Shown: positions 54,144 through 60,227 of the stretch, one piece after another
Layout: every line of letters begins with the position of its first letter
How positions within the stretch are numbered: position 1 is the first letter of the stretch
Assembly (NCBI GenBank): GCA_963848205.1
Contig: CAWKCV010000003.1
Span: 1,302,001 to 1,366,000 of the forward strand
DNA from: BOG-908 sp963848205
Lineage (GTDB): Bacteria > Pseudomonadota > Alphaproteobacteria > Acetobacterales > Acetobacteraceae
Direction of reading: 5' to 3'
Length of the DNA stretch: 64,000 nt
The notes under the pieces: generated by a model
Seen by the model: the letters and a program-made list of their open reading frames with translations, nothing else
The model's database searches: none
Told to the model about the DNA's origin: nothing
Program-made: the position numbers and the translations under genes

Positions 54144-54217
54144 GTGCCGGTCCCGAGGTGCGCGCTGTTAAAGAAGAGGGCCTTGACGCCAGCCGGTGCA
54201 GAAGCGAAACGCCAAGG

Positions 54218-55393
54218 ATGCCGCTCCAAACTGCACTTCGCCGATTATTGCCGTTCGCGTTTCTCTACGGCCTCCTCTCCGCACTTCGCTGGCCACAAAT
54301 CTACACGATCACGCACATGGTCATCGATTACCGCTTCGGCTTTGGAAAACGCGGCCTCATCGGCGCCATTCTCGAACATGTCGACAAACCACCCTACCAC
54401 TACATCACCCTTGCCTGGATCGCTTTCGCCGTCTTCGTTCTTTGGCTGACAACATTGCTGTTGGCCGCTCGCCAGGCCATCGCCGCCGATCTCGGCATCA
54501 CCGCGGCAACGCTGCTATTCTTCCTCTCCGCCGGTTTCGCCTCGCTGGTCTGCGACGTAGGGCGCGGCGAACATTTCGGCCTGCTTCTCGCCTTGCCATG
54601 CCTGCTGATGCCAGCACGCGCCATTCTGCTCCCCGTCCGCGCCGCTCTCCTCTGCATTGCCGTGCTCGTGCAGGAAGCGAACTTCCTGATCATCGCGCCA
54701 ATCGTCATCTTCGATGTCTGGCTGAGCACATCACTGAAAAACTCTCCCACGCGCCTGTTGTTCACAGCTGCAACTTCAGTCCCCGCCGCAATCCTCACCT
54801 GGTATCTCGGCAATCTGCAAACCGCCTGCGATATCAACGCCGCCGTCGGCAGCTTCCAGCATCTTGTGGCCGACTTCCCGATCCAGCCCGTCCCGGTCGG
54901 AACGCTATGCCTGAACGGTGCTGCCAATCTTGCCATGGTCCGCCGGGCTTTGTGGTCGATACCCGCGGAAGCGGCACGCATTCCCATGGCGCTAGTTGTC
55001 GCGCTGCCATCGACCATCTTCAACCTTGTCCTGACAGCGCGCGTTCTACGCCATGCCCGGCTCGACGTCGCAGCCAGCATCGCCGTCACGTTCGCACCCC
55101 TGGCTCTACTTCTCGTCGGCGTCGATGTCGTACGCTTCGTCACTTTGATCCAGCTCACATCCCTGCTCGCGCTCATCTCGGGCTACCGGCGCTACGGCCT
55201 GCCGGCGAACGGGACATTTTCAACACCCAACCGCCTCACCCCGCTCATAGCAATCGCCGCGCTGGAACTCGGCAGCACCCTCACGCTGAACGACGGCAAT
55301 CCGATGCTGAAATTCCCATTCATGCCGCTCGTCCAGCAAGCGATCTCGATCGGTCGAGGTCACACACCGTTCCGCGTCATACCGCCTTACTGA
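54218..55393 (+). CDS. polytopic membrane protein of unknown function
   Basis: A 391-residue protein with about ten hydrophobic segments. The first loop holds YTITHMVIDYRFGFGKRGLIGAIL, followed by FASLVCDVGRGEHFGLLLALPCLL; this resembles a family found near glycosylation genes but no catalytic motif is clear. ATG 54218 (MPLQTALRRLLPFAFLYG) gives a good first helix. Its end overlaps the convergent gene by seven bases. Neighbouring transferases suggest a role in surface glycan assembly. Confidence 0.6.
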   Translation: MPLQTALRRLLPFAFLYGLLSALRWPQIYTITHMVIDYRFGFGKRGLIGAILEHVDKPPYHYITLAWIAFAVFVLWLTTLLLAARQAIAADLGITAATLLFFLSAGFASLVCDVGRGEHFGLLLALPCLLMPARAILLPVRAALLCIAVLVQEANFLIIAPIVIFDVWLSTSLKNSPTRLLFTAATSVPAAILTWYLGNLQTACDINAAVGSFQHLVADFPIQPVPVGTLCLNGAANLAMVRRALWSIPAEAARIPMALVVALPSTIFNLVLTARVLRHARLDVAASIAVTFAPLALLLVGVDVVRFVTLIQLTSLLALISGYRRYGLPANGTFSTPNRLTPLIAIAALELGSTLTLNDGNPMLKFPFMPLVQQAISIGRGHTPFRVIPPY

Positions 55394-57006
55394 GCCCGCC
55401 CACTCACGCCACGTCCGGCGCGATCCTTCCGCACATACAGATAAGGAACAGCATCCAGGACATAGTCCTTCTTCAGCAACGCAGGGATGCAGGCGATATA
55501 GATATTCGGGTCGTAGGCATCCCACACCTTCCACCCGTCATACACGATAGCAGGCGGGGGATTAGCCAGCGTGTCCTTGCAAAGATCGAACTCGCGCCCG
55601 AACCAGGGATGCCGCGCGTAATCCGCCTCCCAAGGCAAATACCCATGATACTTCGCAACCGGCAGCACGCCGGCGGGCAGAAAAAAATCCGGGTTGTAGA
55701 CGAGCACAAGCAGCCGTTCACCCGGCCGCATCACATCGTGCAAGCGCGCGAAGGTGGGTGTCGCCCTGTTCACCGCCAGATAAGTCTTCGGCCATTTCTG
55801 GTAATCTCTCCATTTTGCCTGAAACGGAGAGGTTATGGCAGCGCGCGCGCCTGCCTCCACGCCACACACGAGCAAACCAAGGCATGCCGTGATGATCCAT
55901 GCCCGACGCGCACCCATCGTTCCGGCTCGCGGCACGGCGCGCGCCAATGCCACGGACAACAAAGCGACGCTCGCGACCACGAAACTGCCATCCTGAAAGG
56001 TGGAAGCCCCACGGAAATTGAGCATCACCAAGGCTGCCACGAGCAACACAATGCCGAACACCTGCATCACAGCATGGCGGCGGAACTGCGTCCGATTCAA
56101 CCAGATGCAAACCACCAATCCCGTCGAAGCAGCAAACGTCGCCGCGGATTGCACCAGCCGGTCCGCCGCCAGCGACGGCACAAGGCTCCCCGCCGCAGCA
56201 CCCCACCCAAATGAACTATACTGCGAATAATAAAACTGATTGCTGATAAAATGGAAAACCAGATACCCGACAACATCCCCATGCACCAGCAACCACGCCA
56301 GCACCACCAAACCCCCACCCAGAAACCCCAACGCCACCCACACCATCACCCCGCGCCGATACGCGGGGTCCGCACCCGGCCAGATGAAACACGCCGCACT
56401 CGCCCACAGCAGAAACGCACTCGGCGCCAACGCATACGCACACGCGCACAGCCACACCAGGCAAACACCGGCCACAAACGCCTGCCATCGCGCAATCGCC
56501 GCACCCTGCCAGGCGGGCACGACCAGAAACGCCAAGGCCACCGCCACCATCAGCCCGCCCAGCACATGATAATTCACCATATCCAGCGCCTGCACCAGCC
56601 AAGGCGCCGCTAACAGCCCCGCAAACAGCCCAGCCCCCCAAAGCCGCTCAGCCAGGCTGCGAAACACCGGCGAGAAGAACACGCACGCATCCGCGCCGAA
56701 CGCCAGCGCAGCAATCGCGCGCCGCGCATCCAGCGGCTCACGCCAGCCAAACAGCACGCCATAGGTATGCGCCACCATGAACACCAGCGGCCCATGCGCA
56801 TCGACGAATTCCCGATACAGCCGGTCGCCCGCATGGATCGCCCGTGCACCGACAAGATGCCCGCTCTCGTCGGCAAAACTCAGGAATGTAAAGCCGTGCA
56901 CACACCGCACGCCAAACCACGCCCACGCCAACACACACAGCAACAACGGCGGCAACCAGAGCGCGCCCGCAACACCACGCGCCGCCGCGCCAGCGCGGCT
57001 CAGCAC
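55387..57006 (-). CDS. GT39-like/GT-C membrane protein
   Basis: A 539-residue membrane protein with about 11-12 helices. The N-terminal loop has FTFLSFADESGHLVGARAIHAGDRLYREFVDAHGP, in which the 'DE..H' and 'LY.dF.d.hgP' patterns are typical of GT39/PMT-like enzymes (acidic residues for metal or donor). The C-terminal about 130 residues are soluble with YNPDFFLPAGVLP and FDLCKDTLANPP. The start is GTG 57006; no ATG is near. It lies ten bases after the secreted barrel gene, likely the same transcript. Confidence 0.7.
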   Translation of the reverse strand: MLSRAGAAARGVAGALWLPPLLLCVLAWAWFGVRCVHGFTFLSFADESGHLVGARAIHAGDRLYREFVDAHGPLVFMVAHTYGVLFGWREPLDARRAIAALAFGADACVFFSPVFRSLAERLWGAGLFAGLLAAPWLVQALDMVNYHVLGGLMVAVALAFLVVPAWQGAAIARWQAFVAGVCLVWLCACAYALAPSAFLLWASAACFIWPGADPAYRRGVMVWVALGFLGGGLVVLAWLLVHGDVVGYLVFHFISNQFYYSQYSSFGWGAAAGSLVPSLAADRLVQSAATFAASTGLVVCIWLNRTQFRRHAVMQVFGIVLLVAALVMLNFRGASTFQDGSFVVASVALLSVALARAVPRAGTMGARRAWIITACLGLLVCGVEAGARAAITSPFQAKWRDYQKWPKTYLAVNRATPTFARLHDVMRPGERLLVLVYNPDFFLPAGVLPVAKYHGYLPWEADYARHPWFGREFDLCKDTLANPPPAIVYDGWKVWDAYDPNIYIACIPALLKKDYVLDAVPYLYVRKDRAGRGVSGRAQ

Positions 57007-57015
57007 AAATCGCGC

Positions 57016-57435
57016 CTACTTCAGCTCATAGACAAAATCATACGCGCTACCCGCCTTGTCGCGCGCATGCAGCTTCATCTGACCACGCGCCCCGCTATAC
57101 GCGCCCGTGCCGCCCACCACTGCCAACATTGAATCCGCATCGTCGTAGAACGGCCCGTCGACCACAATCTGGCCACCTGCCAGCAACAGCGTCCAATGGC
57201 ACTCGTAACTCCGCCCCACCACCAGCCGAACGCAAAAACCCTGATCCGACCCCAGATGTTTTACATTGCCCGCATCGAACACCTGGTTCGCGAACGTCAG
57301 GATATCGCCCACATTGTCGCGCGCCGTCCCGCCATGCACCGGCGTCGCATTCCCCACTGCACGCTCGACCACGGTCAAAGTCTCAGCCTGCGCACTCGCG
57401 GCGACCAAACTGAACATCAGGATTTTACAAAGCAT
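57016..57435 (-). CDS. allene oxide cyclase-like (dirigent-type) secreted barrel protein
   Basis: A 139-residue protein with a signal peptide (MLCKILMFSLVAASAQA). The mature part fits the eight-stranded AOC/dirigent barrel: VGDILTFANQVFDAGNVKHLGSDQGFCVRL, SYECHWTLLLAGGQIVVDGPFYDDADSMLAVVGGTGAYSGARGQMKL. The GGTGAYxGARG motif is the clearest family mark. GGAGATG precedes the ATG. Bacterial members are poorly characterised; the catalytic residues of plant enzymes cannot be confirmed here. Confidence 0.8.
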   Translation of the reverse strand: MLCKILMFSLVAASAQAETLTVVERAVGNATPVHGGTARDNVGDILTFANQVFDAGNVKHLGSDQGFCVRLVVGRSYECHWTLLLAGGQIVVDGPFYDDADSMLAVVGGTGAYSGARGQMKLHARDKAGSAYDFVYELK

Positions 57436-57455
57436 GGGACATCTCCAAGTCAGGA

Positions 57456-57495
57456 AAGCAGTCCTTTTTTGAAAAAAAGGACCAAAAAACTTCTG
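57456..57495 (-). repeat. hairpin element copy 11 (GGTCC/GGAC variant)
   Basis: AAGCAGTCCTTTTTTGAAAA then AAAGGACCAAAAAACTTCTG. It lies in the leader of the barrel gene, about 20 bases upstream of its ATG, and faces copy 12. Confidence 0.94.
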
Positions 57496-57558
57496 GCACA
57501 TCGCTGGTACCACGAACCGGCTCACCGCCAAACACCCCCGCACGTACAGCGAAGAAGC

Positions 57559-57598
57559 AATGGTTTTTTGGTCCTTTTTTCCAAAAAAGGACTGTTTC
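57559..57598 (+). repeat. hairpin element copy 12 (GGTCC/GGAC variant)
   Basis: AATGGTTTTTTGGTCCTTTT then TTCCAAAAAAGGACTGTTT. It is the partner of copy 11 in a head-to-head pair and ends two bases from the stop of the minus-strand secreted protein gene. Confidence 0.93.
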
Positions 57599-57599
57599 C

Positions 57600-58151
57600 T
57601 TACCTGCTCGAAGATGTCCGAGCATACCCCGCAGGCACCTCGAACACCCCGTCCCCCACCGCCCCATAAGCAACATGAACCGCCACCATCAGCACGCGAT
57701 CACCTGCCATCGCGCGCAGCAACACACCGTCGCCCGTGTAACACGCCACCGTCTCATGCCCCCGCGTATCCACCGTGCGCCATTGCGTGCACGCCAGCCC
57801 CGCCACGCTGTCCGTCCCCACGCGCGTATATCCGGCCCCCGCCCCGGCCTGGTCGGCCGTCTGCGGCGAGGGCAAATCCACCACCTCGCGGCTTTCGTCT
57901 CGCACCAGCGCCATCCGGTGCCGCGCGAAATCCAGCATCATCCAGTTGCCCGAAGTCGGCAGGTCCACCCGCTGCCGCCGCGTCGCCGCCGACCAGCGCA
58001 GCCGCTGCAACAACGACGCATCCGCCCCACCCGGCACCGGCACCCGATACGTCACGTCCACATCGCGCGTCGGCTGCACCACCGGCGCCGCATCGGCCCA
58101 GGCTGGCGTGGTCACCACCCAGGCCATCACCGACAACGCGACCAACCGCAT
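57600..58151 (-). CDS. secreted protein of unknown function, paralogue B
   Basis: A 183-residue protein with signal peptide MRLVALSVMAWVVTTPAWADA. The mature part has PTRDVDVTYRVPVPG, a hydrophobic NWMMLDFARHRMALV and a GLACTQWRTVDTRGHETVACYTGDGVLLRA segment with two Cys likely to form a disulfide. It is clearly related to the gene upstream in order and motifs. Its ATG shares a base with that gene's stop (TGATG). The pattern resembles DUF4412-like periplasmic proteins, but I cannot name the family. Confidence 0.72.
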   Translation of the reverse strand: MRLVALSVMAWVVTTPAWADAAPVVQPTRDVDVTYRVPVPGGADASLLQRLRWSAATRRQRVDLPTSGNWMMLDFARHRMALVRDESREVVDLPSPQTADQAGAGAGYTRVGTDSVAGLACTQWRTVDTRGHETVACYTGDGVLLRAMAGDRVLMVAVHVAYGAVGDGVFEVPAGYARTSSSR

Positions 58152-58723
58152 CAAGGCACGCCGCTAAGACCGACCGGCAGGCTGCCAACACTGCGATACC
58201 CCTCCGGCACCACGAACGTCTCAGGCGGCAACGCGCCGTAACCCACGACACTGGCCTGCGCCTCGCCCAAATCCCCATGCCGGTCGCGCGCCCGTCCGGA
58301 GAGGATCACGCCATCGGCCGTCACGCAGCCGCTCGCCTCGCCGCGTGGGGAGACGGCGCGCCAGTTCGTGCACCGCAGCCCCGCAACCCGCCCCTCGCCC
58401 AGGCGAACGAAGTCGGCGCCGCGCAGCAGCGTGTTCTGCAGATCGTAACGCCCCACCCCGTAAGTCGCCGACATTCTCAGCAAAGGCAGAAACATCGTCG
58501 CCTCGCCGGTCGCGCGGTCCACCACCAGCGTCGTCGGCAATTCCGGGCTCGTCACTTGCAGATGCCGCCCGCCTGCCTCGATCGCCACCCGCGCCTCGAT
58601 CGTGCCCCGCTGATGCGTCTGCACCTGGTAGGTCACCACCACGTCGCGCGTCGGCACCAGCCTCGGCGCGGGCTCGGCGAGCGCAGGCGTCCAACATAGG
58701 CAGAGTAAGAGTGCGTATTTCAT
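58151..58723 (-). CDS. secreted protein of unknown function, paralogue A
   Basis: A 190-residue protein with signal peptide MKYALLLCLCWTPALA. It shares PTRDVVVTYQVQ, TTLVVDRATGEATMFLP, and GLRCTNWRAVSPRGEASGCVTADGVILSG with paralogue B, including the Cys pair and the closing 'VPEGYR'. The two form a translationally coupled pair derived from a duplication. They probably act in the periplasm; no catalytic motif is seen. Confidence 0.72.
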   Translation of the reverse strand: MKYALLLCLCWTPALAEPAPRLVPTRDVVVTYQVQTHQRGTIEARVAIEAGGRHLQVTSPELPTTLVVDRATGEATMFLPLLRMSATYGVGRYDLQNTLLRGADFVRLGEGRVAGLRCTNWRAVSPRGEASGCVTADGVILSGRARDRHGDLGEAQASVVGYGALPPETFVVPEGYRSVGSLPVGLSGVP

Positions 58724-58755
58724 CGCTTCACTTGTGAGCGGCGAAGCAAGGAAGG

Positions 58756-58795
58756 CAAGGCCTTCTTTTTTGTAAAAAAGAAGCGAAAAACGTTT
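58756..58795 (-). repeat. hairpin element copy 13 (CTTC/GAAG variant)
   Basis: AAGGCCTTCTTTTTTGTAAA then AAAGAAGCGAAAAACGTTTA. It lies 32 bases upstream of the paralogue A start and faces copy 14. Confidence 0.85.
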
Positions 58796-58823
58796 ACCCG
58801 CTGCCGCGAGCGCGCGACGCAGA

Positions 58824-58862
58824 ACAAGGTCTTTGATCCTTTTCTTGAAAGAAGGACTGCTC
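58824..58862 (+). repeat. hairpin element copy 14 (diverged GATCC/GGAC variant)
   Basis: ACAAGGTCTTTGATCCTTTT then CTTGAAAGAAGGACTGCTCCC. Stem pairing CCTTTTC/GAAAGAAGG is weaker. It ends two bases from the sulfotransferase stop and forms a pair with copy 13. Confidence 0.8.
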
Positions 58863-58864
58863 CC

Positions 58865-60070
58865 TTACTCCAGCTCATACCCAAACCGCGTCAAGAACTC
58901 CCCCCACTCCGCCCGGCAAGTCGCCCGCAGCGCGTCGGGCAAATCCTGCCGCCACCGCCCCACAGACGCCGCCGGCGAAGCACTCGTCGCATGCTTGGCA
59001 AATATCCGCCCGCCCGCCTCCTCGGCCACCGGCGCCACCTCCACGCCGAGAAACGCCCGCAGCCGCGCGAAGGTAGCCACATCCCCCGCGATCATCTCCT
59101 CATAGCGGATCACGCACACATCCGGCCCCGCCTCCTCCTGCAACGACGTCAGCTGCTTGTTGCTGTGGCTCAGATGGGTGAACGCCTTCTCCTGGCTCGA
59201 GGCGAAATACGACATATGCGAGCACAGCACGTCACGCGGATCGCGCACGATCACCACCTCGCGCAAACCCTCGAACACGCGCCGCACGAACAGCCGCGTC
59301 GGCTTGTGCAGATTGTTGTTCTTCTCGGCAAAATAGACGGCCGTCTTGGCCTTGTCGGCCGCCAACCTTCGGTAATACTCGCGCACCGTGTCGGCGATCG
59401 CCTCACCGATCCGCGCCGGCGCGAAATTGTCCTGAAAGTCGCGCAGCGCCGGCTTGCCGCGGAACGCCTGCGCATATTGCGCGCCATGGAACGGGTTGAA
59501 CCCGATATGGAACCCGTCCCCTTCCAGCCGGTCGGGATGGGTGGACCGCTCCAGGTCGGCCGGCGCCGTCAACACATGAAACGCCGCCGCATAATACGAC
59601 AGCAGCCGCAGCTCGTAGGGTACCAGTTCGGCCACCACGATCTCCGGCGAGGCGGCCAGGCAGCTCATCAGAAACGTCGTCCCGGACCGCCCGGGTGCGG
59701 TCACCAGAATGGGCGCCGGCCGCGGCGTGCGGTCCACCTTGGCCACCGCCCCCTCGCCCGCTGCTCCCGCCTGCGCCGGCAATACCCGCGCGCCGTTCGG
59801 CAGCAACCGCCCATCGTCGAACCGCACGCTGATCCGGTGCTCGCATTCGCTGGCCAGCGCCCGGGGAAAGGTGAACAGGAACCCATGCGCCCCGTCGCCA
59901 TAGCGCCCGAGGGCAGCCAGGTCCGGCCGTAGCCGCTCGGCCACCACACGCCCGGCTTCGGTGCCATCCACTTCCACGCGCAGCTCCAGCCGCGCCATCG
60001 GCTCAGCACCGTCGGCCGCCCAGCCCGAAACCGTCGTCCTGGTCACCGCGTCCACGTGTCCGCCACGCAT
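58865..60070 (-). CDS. sulfotransferase family protein with N-terminal GWA module
   Basis: A 401-residue protein. Residues about 8-75 form a module (VSGWAADG ... LRPDLAALGRYGDGAHGFLFTFP) that recurs four times in the divergent glycosyltransferase. From residue 119 a sulfotransferase domain follows: ILVTAPGRSGTTFLMSCLAASPE is the PAPS 5'-phosphosulfate loop and VVIVRDPRDVLCSHMSYF the 3'-phosphate region; HLSHSNKQLTSL and YEEMIAGDVATFARLRAFLGV complete it. It probably sulfates a surface glycan in the cytoplasm. ATG 60070 was chosen since upstream codons are not family-like. Confidence 0.82.
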   Translation of the reverse strand: MRGGHVDAVTRTTVSGWAADGAEPMARLELRVEVDGTEAGRVVAERLRPDLAALGRYGDGAHGFLFTFPRALASECEHRISVRFDDGRLLPNGARVLPAQAGAAGEGAVAKVDRTPRPAPILVTAPGRSGTTFLMSCLAASPEIVVAELVPYELRLLSYYAAAFHVLTAPADLERSTHPDRLEGDGFHIGFNPFHGAQYAQAFRGKPALRDFQDNFAPARIGEAIADTVREYYRRLAADKAKTAVYFAEKNNNLHKPTRLFVRRVFEGLREVVIVRDPRDVLCSHMSYFASSQEKAFTHLSHSNKQLTSLQEEAGPDVCVIRYEEMIAGDVATFARLRAFLGVEVAPVAEEAGGRIFAKHATSASPAASVGRWRQDLPDALRATCRAEWGEFLTRFGYELE

Positions 60071-60094
60071 CGGCCGTCTATAATCCCGTCGAAA

Positions 60095-60113
60095 AGGCCG
60101 CGCCTTGTGCGGC
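60095..60113 (+). promoter_or_regulatory. inverted repeat in the divergent sulfotransferase/glycosyltransferase region
   Basis: GGCCGC and GCGGCC flank GCCTTGT. It lies between two divergent start codons, so it could be a shared operator or a leader hairpin. A weak call, as GC-rich DNA gives such repeats by chance. Confidence 0.25.
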
Positions 60114-60227
60114 CCTAGCCCGGCAGCGTCAAGCGATGCTTGCCCATTTGCGCGGATTGCACCCCTGCCCCGCTCGCACGTATGTAACCGGCACGGTGGG
60201 CGCGACGGCCGCTGGATCGGGGGATGC

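Noticed and set aside
54196..56214. 672-codon plus-strand frame
   Set aside because: It spans two real convergent genes out of frame and is rich in Arg/His/Pro, the usual shadow composition.
28918..58862. CRISPR array
   Set aside because: The repeats are dispersed over 30 kb at gene borders, in both orientations, with no regular spacers or cas genes.
28918..58862. Hairpin elements as ordinary rho-independent terminators
   Set aside because: Several copies lie in gene leaders or inside the tad operon, and the stem is not followed by a proper U-run in the direction of transcription; some may still mark RNA ends.
28918..58862. Conserved peptide FLVLFFKKGLL / FWSFFSKKD as a protein motif
   Set aside because: It is only the translation of the hairpin repeat in various frames, found at the edges of unrelated open frames.
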